Notes: generated from the letters alone by a model not told the origin. DNA of 12,839 nt from an uncultured Tidjanibacter sp. (GCA_934663885.1 CAKUKW010000036.1:1-12839), one strand, 5' to 3'. Numbered from the stretch's first letter, positions 6,787 to 12,839 are shown. Numbers and translations are program-made.

Positions 6787-8076
6787 TCAGAAAATATAAT
6801 TGAGCCCGATGTTCATGCCGCTTTTGCCGTCCTGGCTGTTGAACGGTTTGCCCCATTCGCAGGAGACAATGAAGTTGCGGTTCATGACGACTTTAACCCC
6901 GATACCGGCGCTCATGTGCAGCTTTTCCTTCTGCCCGCTGTAGACGAGGGGGGCCTGGGAACCTGCCATTGCCTCCATCTGGTCGAGCCTGTAGGGCTGT
7001 ACGATCATGCCCATGTCGAAGAACGGGTTGAGGGCCGCGTACCAGTGCTGTCCGAACAGGCGGAAGTCGAACAGGCGTATGCGCAGTTCGAAATTACCCC
7101 AGACGTAACCGTCGCCGACCATGCGGCTGAGCAGCACGCCGCGTACCGTGTTGAGGCCACCCAGCCCCTCGGAACGTATCTGGCGCAGGTAAAGTGTGGC
7201 AATATTGGGCTGCATGTAGAACGGCGCGTTACCCGCCAGGGTTCCCTGGTAGGCCAGCCGGTAGGCGAAAGTAAGCCTGTTTTCTATGAGGGTTATGTAT
7301 TGGCGGAACTGGGCCGACAGTTTCATGTAAGCGTTATCGTTACGCTCTATCACGTCCGGTGAACCGTACAGTACGGCCTCGGCCCATATCCCTTTAGAGG
7401 GAGCCGCCTCATGGTCGCGCGTGTCGTATACGAGCCCGGCTTTAAGTTCCAGCTGCGAACCGCCATTCTTTTCTTCGGGGCGGATTATTCCGTTACCTAC
7501 ATAAATATCGTAGAGCGTCTCGTTGTCTTTATATTTATCGAGCCCGACGTGGCCCGTATTGTAGTTCCAGAACGAAACGCCCGCAGCCCAGCCCAGGTTA
7601 TTTGTTATGTTGCCCTGGAAGTCGGCCAGTATGCGGAGCATTTTGCGGTCCATAGAGTAGAACGCGGGGTTTTCATCCGCCAGGTCCATGTCGTAGGGCG
7701 AAGCGAGGCCGTTGAAACCATAGAAGTTACTCATCTTATTGGGCATATACGTAGCGGCAAAGGTCAGCCTCGTGTTACGGATAAGGTATTTGGAGTCGTA
7801 GAAAAGGTGGAAAGTGCCGGCTCCTTTAGTATACTGCGAAATTTCCACATTGAACTTATGCATATAGTGGGGGAAAGTGCTACCGTCGCCATAATAGAAT
7901 ATGTCGCACAGCGCGCCGTACTGGAAACCCAGGTCGCTGTTGTAGCTAACGGCCGGCAGGGGCCCGAAATTCCAGCCCTTCTTTATTTTCCTGTCCGCAT
8001 CCTGTTTCCCGCTTTCCTGCCCGTGGGCGCCTGCGGTTATGCAAAGGGCAAGGATTAGTAAAAGTGTCTTTTTCAT
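6787..8076 (-). CDS. BamA/TamA-family (Omp85-type) outer membrane barrel without POTRA domains
   Basis: The 429-residue protein has a signal peptide (MKKTLLLILALCITAGAHGQ) and then goes almost directly into a beta barrel: alternating strands from GPLPAVSYNSDLGFQYGAL (38-56) to a C-terminal Phe (IGLNYIF). Omp85 signatures include YDTRDHEAAPSKGIW (217-231), like the family's YDTRD...P.KG strand, and LNTVRG (308-313), the conserved loop-6 VRGF/Y motif with Val in the last position. Full BamA is about twice as long because of POTRA domains; here there are only ~20 residues between signal and barrel. This is the short Bacteroidetes type usually annotated 'surface antigen' or BamA/TamA family. Its role is uncertain and it is unlikely to replace BamA. 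No promoter box matching the consensus was found in the 186 bases upstream of it. Confidence 0.85.
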   Translation of the reverse strand: MKKTLLLILALCITAGAHGQESGKQDADRKIKKGWNFGPLPAVSYNSDLGFQYGALCDIFYYGDGSTFPHYMHKFNVEISQYTKGAGTFHLFYDSKYLIRNTRLTFAATYMPNKMSNFYGFNGLASPYDMDLADENPAFYSMDRKMLRILADFQGNITNNLGWAAGVSFWNYNTGHVGLDKYKDNETLYDIYVGNGIIRPEEKNGGSQLELKAGLVYDTRDHEAAPSKGIWAEAVLYGSPDVIERNDNAYMKLSAQFRQYITLIENRLTFAYRLAYQGTLAGNAPFYMQPNIATLYLRQIRSEGLGGLNTVRGVLLSRMVGDGYVWGNFELRIRLFDFRLFGQHWYAALNPFFDMGMIVQPYRLDQMEAMAGSQAPLVYSGQKEKLHMSAGIGVKVVMNRNFIVSCEWGKPFNSQDGKSGMNIGLNYIF

Positions 8077-8167
8077 ATTTTTACTGGTGTGTAGGTTTAA
8101 TTGCCGGTAATAGTATACAATTATTTCTTTTCCGTTTTGCGGCTTGCATTCCCCCCTGCGGCCCGCA

Positions 8168-8186
8168 CGGCTTTCACAGAAAGCCG
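8168..8186. other. Small perfect hairpin between the DUF819 pair and the barrel gene
   Basis: CGGCTTTC and GAAAGCCG form an 8-bp stem with an ACA loop. It is 77 bases past the stop of the second DUF819 gene and 92 bases upstream of the barrel gene. It has no good T tract on either strand, so it is at best a weak or Rho-assisted terminator or a processing site. Another weak 5-bp hairpin (8249-8263) overlaps the end of the DUF819 gene. Confidence 0.35.
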
Positions 8187-8262
8187 GAATAAATTAGCGG
8201 TACCGCCTGACTATATTCGGCCGCCAATCCGGTACCATGTCCTTGGAGAGGGGCGGTTCCCC

Positions 8263-9456
8263 TTATAATATCCTCAGGAGTTGAGCTACCGCCAATCCCA
8301 GGTAATTCCCAACGGCATAGCCCACTATACCTACCGCTATACCCGGTATAATGGCGTCCTTGTTCTTCATAGAGGCCGCTATCATCGGCACGAAAGGGGG
8401 CGAATTGATAAGCGATACGGAAGATATTACCATCGTATCGGCATCTATGCGGAGGAGTTTCGACAGCAGCGTCTGCACTATAAGCGAGCCGAAAACCACT
8501 ATGACGACGAAAAGCAGCAGGTAAAGCCCGTCCGAGAAATCAATCCTGCGCACATCGGCCATAGAGGCTATTACGATACTGAATATATACACGAGGTACA
8601 TTCCCCCGTCGTAACTTTTCTCCAGTTTCTGAACCCTGGGCAGGAACGAAGCGGCTATACCCAGGGTCGTGAGGCACAGGATAAGCACCACCATAAACGA
8701 ACTGCCGTCCATTATCTCCCCGACACTACGCGAGAAACCACCTCCGGCAAGAGCCGCCACGGCGAATGAAACCGCGAGTATCACCAGCGAAAATAGGAAT
8801 CCGACCAGTATATGCTTCATGTTTTTCCACTTGAAGATACCTACGTAGGGGTCGAGCTCCCTGAGTTTCTTTCCGGTATCGTCTTTTTCTGCCGCAAGGG
8901 CGGTGGCGGTAATACCCGTACGGGGCAATATCCGCCTGAAGAACTTTATCCCGTAGCTCATAAGGAAAACGAGGTACAGGAAGCAGACGATCATGTCGTA
9001 GGTCGTCAGGATAACATACGTTTCGGTGGGTACCCTGAAAGCCAGCTGCAAGGCCGCCATATTGGGTGTGCCTCCCGTCTCCACTCCCGCGAGCATGCCG
9101 CCTATCTTCCATCCGTCGGGCCCGAGGTGGTTCCTCAGCAACAGGAAACCCACGACGACCATTACTGCCACCGATACGCATCCGCAGATAAGAGTCAGGA
9201 CGGATTTCTTTATGGAGAATTTACGGAAGTTGAGCGTGAACAGCATCATCGGGATGGCTATCGGAATAAGCCCCGAGGTCATAGCTGTCTGTAACGACAT
9301 GGCGTTCTCGGGAATTACTCCTATGTTACCGACGATAACCCCCAGGATATAAAGCAGCAATATGGGACCGATCTTGCCCAGGAAAGGAAATTTCCGGCAC
9401 AGCCATATAATCCCCGCCGGAGCCAGTACGTAGAACAGTATAAGTAATATCATCAT
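8263..9456 (-). CDS. DUF819-family integral membrane protein (second of the pair)
   Basis: This 397-residue, very hydrophobic protein has about ten or more membrane segments and no signal peptide. It fits the DUF819 family of predicted inner-membrane transporters whose substrate is not established. Features are GPILLLYILGVIVGN (30-44), the PIAIPMMLF segment, the glycine-rich GGMLAGVETGGTPNMAAL block mid-protein, and a C-terminal half with INSPPFVPM and GIVGYAVGNYLGLAVAQ. It starts eight bases after the stop of the paralogous gene upstream, so the two form one operon. By eye the two proteins are about two-thirds identical over their whole length, which argues for tandem duplication. Pairing could mean a heterodimeric carrier or substrate divergence; the sequence does not decide. 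The start at 9456 could also be the next ATG at 9453. Confidence 0.88.
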   Translation of the reverse strand: MMILLILFYVLAPAGIIWLCRKFPFLGKIGPILLLYILGVIVGNIGVIPENAMSLQTAMTSGLIPIAIPMMLFTLNFRKFSIKKSVLTLICGCVSVAVMVVVGFLLLRNHLGPDGWKIGGMLAGVETGGTPNMAALQLAFRVPTETYVILTTYDMIVCFLYLVFLMSYGIKFFRRILPRTGITATALAAEKDDTGKKLRELDPYVGIFKWKNMKHILVGFLFSLVILAVSFAVAALAGGGFSRSVGEIMDGSSFMVVLILCLTTLGIAASFLPRVQKLEKSYDGGMYLVYIFSIVIASMADVRRIDFSDGLYLLLFVVIVVFGSLIVQTLLSKLLRIDADTMVISSVSLINSPPFVPMIAASMKNKDAIIPGIAVGIVGYAVGNYLGLAVAQLLRIL

Positions 9457-9464
9457 ATTCGTTG

Positions 9465-10655
9465 TTATAATATGCGGAGTAATTGCGCGATGGCGAGTCC
9501 GAGGTAGTTGCCTACTGCGTATCCCACGATACCTACCGTGAGGCCCGTGATTATGGCGTCCTTATTCTTCATAGCTGCAGCCATCATGGGTACCAGCGGA
9601 GGCGAATTTATCAGCGCCACCGAAGATATGACCATAGTGTCGGCATCTATTTTGAATATTTTAGAAAGTAGGGTTTGTATCACCAGCGATGCGAAGATTA
9701 CAAAAAGGATAAAAAGGAACATGTATATGCCCCCCTTGAAATCGAGGTTCGAGAGGTCGGCCATAGATGCGACCACCACGCTGAATATATATACGAGATA
9801 CATCCCGGCGTCATAGCTTTTTTCGAGTTTCTGCACCCGCGGCACGAAAGAGGCCAGTATCCCCAATGTGGTGAGTGACAGTATGAGTACCACCATGAAA
9901 GATTTGCCGTCCATTATTTCGCCCAGCGACCTCGAGAATCCGCCGCCGGCGAGTCCTGCGATCAGGAAAGAAATCCCCAGTATAAGCAGCGAAATCCCCA
10001 GTGCAGCAAGTATCTGCTTGAAATATTTCTTTTTGAATATTCCCTCATACGGGTCGGGCTCGCCTTTGTATTTCTCTCCTTTCGTCTTTTGGGCGGCTAT
10101 GCCGGTGGCGGTAATACCCGTGTGGGGAAGGATTTTGCGGAACAGCTTTATTCCGAAGGCCATCAGGAACGCGAGGTAGAGGAAACTCACGATCATGTCG
10201 TAGGAATTGAGCAGGATGTATGTCTCGCCGGGCACGTCGAGCATGAGTTTCAGGGCCGCCAGATTTGGGGTTCCCCCCGTGTATACTCCCGTCAGCATTC
10301 CTCCTATTTTATATCCGTCCGGTCCCAGGTGGTTTCTGAAAATAAGGAATCCGAGGATTACTGTAACAGTTACTGCCACGACCCCGCAAATGAGCGTTAG
10401 CAGCGACTTCTTGACTGAGAACTTGCGGAAGTTGAGGTTGAAGAGCATCATCGGGATTGCTACCGGTATTATGGCCGAGGAGAGGATGCCCTGCAATCCG
10501 GCCGCGCCGTCGGGCATTATGGGCAGGTTGCCCACGATTATCCCCAGTAAATATAATATAAGTATAGGGCCTATTTTGTTAAGGAACTCCACTTTGCGGC
10601 ATAACCATATTACCGCGGCAGGTATGAGGAGGTAAAATAGCAGAAGTATTATCAT
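9465..10655 (-). CDS. DUF819-family integral membrane protein (first of the pair)
   Basis: This 396-residue multi-spanning membrane protein is the paralogue and operon partner of the next gene. It shares the same blocks: GPILILYLLGIIVGN, PVAIPMMLFNLNFRKFS, GGMLTGVYTGGTPNLAALK, INSPPLVPMMAAAMKNKDAI and GIVGYAVGNYLGLAIAQLLRIL. The frame is open up to an ATG at 10700, but I chose the ATG at 10655 because it aligns with the partner's N-terminus (MIILLLFYLL against MILLILFYVL). The extra 15 residues would be polar, and the 10700 ATG lies inside a hairpin loop (10686-10710). The leader is long if transcription starts at the TATATTTG box near 10830. Function is unknown beyond a probable inner-membrane transporter. 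Confidence 0.88.
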   Translation of the reverse strand: MIILLLFYLLIPAAVIWLCRKVEFLNKIGPILILYLLGIIVGNLPIMPDGAAGLQGILSSAIIPVAIPMMLFNLNFRKFSVKKSLLTLICGVVAVTVTVILGFLIFRNHLGPDGYKIGGMLTGVYTGGTPNLAALKLMLDVPGETYILLNSYDMIVSFLYLAFLMAFGIKLFRKILPHTGITATGIAAQKTKGEKYKGEPDPYEGIFKKKYFKQILAALGISLLILGISFLIAGLAGGGFSRSLGEIMDGKSFMVVLILSLTTLGILASFVPRVQKLEKSYDAGMYLVYIFSVVVASMADLSNLDFKGGIYMFLFILFVIFASLVIQTLLSKIFKIDADTMVISSVALINSPPLVPMMAAAMKNKDAIITGLTVGIVGYAVGNYLGLAIAQLLRIL

Positions 10656-10685
10656 AAATACGCTGTTTAGAATGGGGTTGTTACG

Positions 10686-10710
10686 CCGGCCTCTCCCCAA
10701 TCGAGGCCGG
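10686..10710 (-). other. Perfect hairpin in the DUF819 operon leader
   Basis: CCGGCCTC (10686-10693) and GAGGCCGG (10703-10710) form an 8-bp GC-rich stem with a nine-base loop, 31 bases upstream of the chosen ATG. A second longer-range pairing in the leader is TCGACGG (10731-10737) with CCGTCGA (10775-10781). No known riboswitch core was recognised. The structure could affect translation or message stability. Confidence 0.45.
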
Positions 10711-10826
10711 TTGAAAATCAGCCGGGTTCATCGACGGGCCTATTGTAGTGGTCTCTCTGCGAGGGAAAAGAATTCCGTCGAAGAGGTAAAACCCGCTTAC
10801 ATAATGAAACGGCTTTCAATATTCCG

Positions 10827-10834
10827 CAAATATA
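10827..10834 (-). promoter_or_regulatory. Candidate -7 box for the DUF819 operon, lying in the left arm of the 25-bp inverted repeat
   Basis: On the minus strand this reads TATATTTG followed by CGG, an exact TAnnTTTG match. Seven of its eight bases are part of the left repeat arm. A weak -33 candidate (TTAG on the minus strand, 10856-10859) is 21 bases upstream, inside the repeat spacer. It predicts a leader of about 165 bases. Confidence 0.45.
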
Positions 10835-10922
10835 AACTTTTCCGGCGAAATAGGGCTAAGTAGTAATACTTAGTGTGGTGAGTGTTATGGCTGTAAATAT
10901 TTCGCCGGAAAAGTTTATATTT
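10828..10922. repeat. Perfect 25-bp inverted repeat with a 45-base spacer and a nested 7-bp inverted repeat
   Basis: The arms are 10828-10852 and 10898-10922 and are exact reverse complements by direct reading. The left one begins AAATATAAACTTTTCCGG. Pairing stops at once on both ends. Inside the 45-base spacer is a second perfect inverted repeat, CTAAGTA (10856-10862) and TACTTAG (10867-10873). The element lies between two divergent transcription units. Each arm carries an outward-facing TATATTT: followed by G on the left (exact -7 box) and by A on the right (10916-10923, one mismatch). No target-site duplication flanks it. Confidence 0.9.
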
Positions 10923-10959
10923 AAATCTATAGAATGATTGTTAACCAGGCTCTTTGCTG

Positions 10960-10990
10960 TTGCATATTAAATTAATAATTATTAGTTTTG
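10960..10990 (+). promoter_or_regulatory. Promoter for the lipoprotein/peptide operon
   Basis: TTG (10960-10962) and TAGTTTTG (10983-10990) are separated by 20 bases, matching the Bacteroidetes -33/-7 arrangement. It predicts a leader of about 150 bases before the ATG at 11146. The 25-bp inverted repeat ends 38 bases upstream of the -33 element, so it could act on this promoter from upstream. Confidence 0.6.
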
Positions 10991-11145
10991 AGTTACCCTC
11001 TGTCCGAGGCTTGCTACCTTGCGATAACGGAGCGGATATTTACGTAATCCCCTTTCGAATAATTTAAACTGAATTATGGCATAACGGCGGGTATGGAAAC
11101 ACTAACTCAACAATCTTTTGCTTTTATTTAAATCTTTTACTAATT

Positions 11146-12036
11146 ATGAAAAAAATTATCTCTATTTTATTCGGTTTAACTATAGCGGGTTTTTTTATCG
11201 TTGGTTGCGTAAATCACGGATCCAGGGCTGAGAATGAGAAATTAACCGCAGAGCAGATGGCTTTTAAGGAGTTGTATACGGAACTCGAAGCCGTCAATCA
11301 AAGTTTCATCGGGACTGACGATAGCGTGCCAATGACACGTGCTTGGAACTGGAAAAAATTCTTTGCTGTAGGATTGTGTGACGTTCTTGGCGCCGCGGGA
11401 GGCGTGTGGGGTGCTGTGGGAGCATCGGCTTTGGCCGCGACCTTAATAGAGCTTTTGGATTTGGAAGTTACTTTTGGCGAATGGCCTAGACGAAATATGG
11501 CGGGGCCTAATTATATTGTCGCCATGGAAACAAGCCAATACCCTGGAGAATCTATGGGCTATTACCATAATAGTCTTCTTTTATCTGCTTACGATAAGGC
11601 GCCGTCGGAGTTTTTTAATATGGACATAGAGGAAAAGATAGTTTTGTTAGGGGAGGCTTATGAGGATTTGTATAATGTCGCTCCTGAAGAATTTGATGTG
11701 GATGGATGGACGGTTATTATTGAGAACATAATAGACCTGATGGATACATATGTGTCTGAGCTTTACCTTGCAACCACACCGCCCATGCAGGAGCCTTCCT
11801 ACATTTCTTACGTCCAAGAGTTGTTTCCCGGAAATGATAGTGAGTGGGCTGTATTTGGACTTTATTTTGAGGGACATATTAAAACCATAATCGATGGACG
11901 TGACACGGGGACATACTATCAGGCTTTCAGAAATGTGGTTTTACATTCTGCGGTTGGTGATGACTCTAAAGAGTTTATTATGAGCCTGACGTCAGTTGCT
12001 GCGGCAAGTTCCGAACTTTGGGAAATATCGGAATAA
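11146..12036 (+). CDS. Lipoprotein of unknown family with a Gly/Ala-rich hydrophobic segment
   Basis: The 296-residue product has a lipoprotein signal (MKK, hydrophobic run, FIVGC with Cys21). An acidic helical region follows (residues ~27-52). A Trp- and Lys-containing entry (RAWNWKKFF) then leads into a Gly/Ala-rich hydrophobic segment, about residues 72-105 (VGLCDVLGAAGGVWGAVGAS, then Leu-rich). The rest (110-296) is acidic and mostly helical-looking, with a GYYHNSLL motif around His141-Asn142. I do not recognise a named family. Similar Asp-Gly-Ala/Gly segments followed by an HN motif occur, as I recall, in uncharacterised Bacteroidetes lipoproteins. The Gly/Ala segment recalls bacteriocin or pore-forming helices, but that is resemblance only. 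The gene is visibly AT-richer than pckA (about 40% GC in two hand-counted lines against 57% in one pckA line), suggesting transfer or relaxed selection. A small exported-peptide gene follows after 24 bases. Confidence 0.7.
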   Translation: MKKIISILFGLTIAGFFIVGCVNHGSRAENEKLTAEQMAFKELYTELEAVNQSFIGTDDSVPMTRAWNWKKFFAVGLCDVLGAAGGVWGAVGASALAATLIELLDLEVTFGEWPRRNMAGPNYIVAMETSQYPGESMGYYHNSLLLSAYDKAPSEFFNMDIEEKIVLLGEAYEDLYNVAPEEFDVDGWTVIIENIIDLMDTYVSELYLATTPPMQEPSYISYVQELFPGNDSEWAVFGLYFEGHIKTIIDGRDTGTYYQAFRNVVLHSAVGDDSKEFIMSLTSVAAASSELWEISE

Positions 12037-12060
12037 TTTTTGGTATAAATATATAAGGTC

Positions 12061-12237
12061 ATGGAATATCTAAAAAGAGTCATATTGCTCGGTTTACCGG
12101 CGATGGCGTTTGCAGTGTATGCTACCGCGCAGCAAAAGGAGTTAACTCCTACCTGGGTTCCGGGCGTGCGTGTTTTGCTTAACGGTAACAAAATTTTATG
12201 CCTTATGACTTTGTCCGTAGCTTCAGATTTTATGTGA
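12061..12237 (+). CDS. Candidate 58-residue exported peptide, second gene of the lipoprotein operon
   Basis: An ATG 24 bases after the lipoprotein stop opens a 58-codon frame. It begins MEYLKRVILLGLPAMAFAVY and continues ATA-QQ, which reads as a type I signal peptide: a positive Lys-Arg, a ten-plus residue hydrophobic core and an A-T-A cleavage site near residue 23. The mature part would be about 35 residues with one Cys, a TPTWVPG turn and a hydrophobic C-terminal half. No family is recognised. It sits between the lipoprotein and the terminator at 12269, so it is likely co-transcribed. It may be a genuine small secreted peptide or the 5' remnant of a longer exported protein that lost its frame. 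A 14-bp palindrome (12137-12150) lies within it. Confidence 0.5.
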   Translation: MEYLKRVILLGLPAMAFAVYATAQQKELTPTWVPGVRVLLNGNKILCLMTLSVASDFM

Positions 12238-12268
12238 CAATAAAATTAATCGACAGGGCAGTTGCTGG

Positions 12269-12298
12269 AAAGGCCGGGCGTTTAGTCCGGCTTTTTTA
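12269..12298 (+). terminator. Intrinsic terminator ending the lipoprotein/peptide operon
   Basis: GCCGG (12273-12277) pairs with CCGGC (12287-12291), with an extra G-T and C-G pair inside and A-T pairs outside, followed by a run of six T. It insulates the operon from the rRNA promoters about 85 bases downstream. Confidence 0.85.
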
Positions 12299-12380
12299 TC
12301 TCGTTAACACGAAATTATGCTTCTTATAAACTCAATTTCGCAAGCACACGTAAAAAAGTTTGAAAATTTTTCCCGGAAAA

Positions 12381-12411
12381 TTTGCGGATTAAAAAAAAGT
12401 CGATACATTTG
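12381..12411 (+). promoter_or_regulatory. rRNA promoter P1
   Basis: TTTG (12381-12384) and TACATTTG (12404-12411) are exactly 19 bases apart, a full match to the Bacteroidetes promoter. The first part of the spacer contains GATTAAAAAAAAG. Transcription would start near 12416, about 350 bases before 16S. Confidence 0.8.
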
Positions 12412-12476
12412 CACCCGCTATTGAAGAAAACCTGTGTCCCAAACACGAATTTTTTCTTGAAGTTCTCAAAATAAAA

Positions 12477-12508
12477 TTTGGAGATTAAAAAAAGACGCAG
12501 TATCTTTG
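12477..12508 (+). promoter_or_regulatory. rRNA promoter P2
   Basis: TTTG (12477-12480) and TATCTTTG (12501-12508) are 20 bases apart. The spacer begins GAGATTAAAAAAAGACG, very similar to the P1 spacer, so the two promoters look like duplicates. Transcription would start near 12513, giving a 16S leader of about 255 bases. Confidence 0.8.
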
Positions 12509-12517
12509 TAGTCCTTT

Positions 12518-12548
12518 TCGCCCCTTGGTTTTTTAGGGCGATTTTTTT
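12518..12548 (+). other. Terminator-like hairpin at the start of the rRNA leader
   Basis: CGCCC (12519-12523) pairs with GGGCG (12536-12540), with T12518-A12541 outside, and is followed by seven T. It starts within about ten bases of the predicted P2 start, upstream of the boxA-like element. It could be a pause or attenuation site, or a leader structure without termination activity. The large 12-base loop makes it weaker than the other terminators here. A further hairpin, CCGAAA/TTTCGG, follows at 12559-12573. Confidence 0.45.
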
Positions 12549-12625
12549 AGCGCCGCGGCCGAAACGATTTCGGGGCGTGAGGATAAAAAAGAAGCTCTGG
12601 AAAAGGGTGGAAAGCAACAAATTCG

Positions 12626-12634
12626 GTTCTTTGA
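12626..12634 (+). promoter_or_regulatory. boxA-like antitermination element in the rRNA leader
   Basis: GTTCTTTGA resembles the boxA-like motif commonly found before 16S genes in Bacteroidetes, bound by NusB/S10 in the antitermination complex. It lies about 135 bases before 16S. Two hairpins follow in the leader: the 14-base palindrome TTCCTTTAAAGGAA (12683-12696) and a stem at 12699-12709/12713-12723 with one mismatch. Assignment is by motif only. Confidence 0.5.
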
Positions 12635-12768
12635 TTTATTGGTATTTTTGAGAGAAAAAGAATGCAGAAAAGCAAAGTTCAATTCCTTTAAAGGAAGGCT
12701 GTTTTTCCGTGACGGAACAACAGTTTTAAAAAAGTAGTCAGGACTCTGAAAACATTTTAAATTATTTT

Positions 12769-12839
<71 letters not shown>

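Noticed and set aside
7411..8058. 215-codon + strand frame opposite the Omp85-like gene
   Set aside because: The opposite strand encodes a coherent signal peptide and barrel with family motifs; the + frame has no recognisable features.
8168..8186. Hairpin after the DUF819 operon as a standard intrinsic terminator
   Set aside because: The stem is perfect but neither strand has a T tract directly after it, unlike the six convincing terminators here.
10656..10700. Upstream ATG at 10700 as the start of the first DUF819 gene
   Set aside because: It adds a polar 15-residue extension absent from the paralogue and places the start in a hairpin loop; the ATG at 10655 aligns with the partner's N-terminus.
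10672..10863. 63-codon + strand frame in the divergent intergenic region
   Set aside because: It is basic, has no signal peptide, overlaps the leader hairpin and the left repeat arm, and has no promoter or ribosome site visible.
10828..10922. The 25-bp inverted repeat as ends of an insertion sequence or MITE
   Set aside because: The whole element is 95 bases with a 45-base core, no flanking target duplication and no transposase; a regulatory repeat is a better reading.
12324..12620. 98-codon minus-strand frame in the rRNA control region
   Set aside because: Phe/Lys-rich product arising from A/T tracts across two well-supported rRNA promoters; not credible as a gene.

Overview
The window looks like chromosomal DNA of a Bacteroidales bacterium, most likely Alistipes or a close relative (Rikenellaceae). 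Three things point there. The first ~70 bases of a 16S rRNA gene lie at the right edge and read like Alistipes. The promoters follow the Bacteroidetes pattern TAnnTTTG, with TTTG or TTG 19-20 bases upstream in the best cases. Several genes also encode lipoproteins or outer-membrane proteins of Bacteroidetes type. The genus call is from memory of 16S sequences and is less certain than the phylum.

Layout. Positions 1-2377 hold three minus-strand genes: the 5' part of tgt (queuosine tRNA modification), an NlpE-like lipoprotein, and hemW (radical-SAM heme chaperone). Intrinsic terminators follow hemW and the lipoprotein gene, so these are separate units. After a divergent 369-base spacer comes pckA (ATP-dependent PEP carboxykinase, + strand) with its own terminator. 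Positions 4565-6683 carry three + strand genes for small exported proteins with fibronectin-III-like beta sandwiches: two paralogues with type I signal peptides and one two-domain lipoprotein. A bidirectional terminator separates them from a minus-strand POTRA-less Omp85/BamA-type barrel gene (6787-8076). Next is a minus-strand pair of DUF819 membrane-protein paralogues, 8 bases apart (8263-10655).

The divergent spacer 10656-11145 holds a perfect 25-bp inverted repeat whose arms each contain an outward-facing promoter-like box. To its right are an AT-richer lipoprotein gene of unknown family (11146-12036) and, 24 bases on, a 58-residue exported-peptide gene (12061-12237), ended by a strong terminator. 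The last ~540 bases are an rRNA operon control region (two tandem promoters, a terminator-like leader hairpin, a boxA-like element) and the start of 16S rRNA.

How they relate. tgt, hemW, pckA and 16S are housekeeping genes. The cell-surface genes (FN3-like cluster, Omp85-like barrel, lipoproteins) and the lipoprotein/peptide pair are accessory-like. The least explained parts are the inverted-repeat control region at 10828-10922 and the lipoprotein/peptide operon beside it. I saw no transposase, CRISPR array, tRNA or phage gene.
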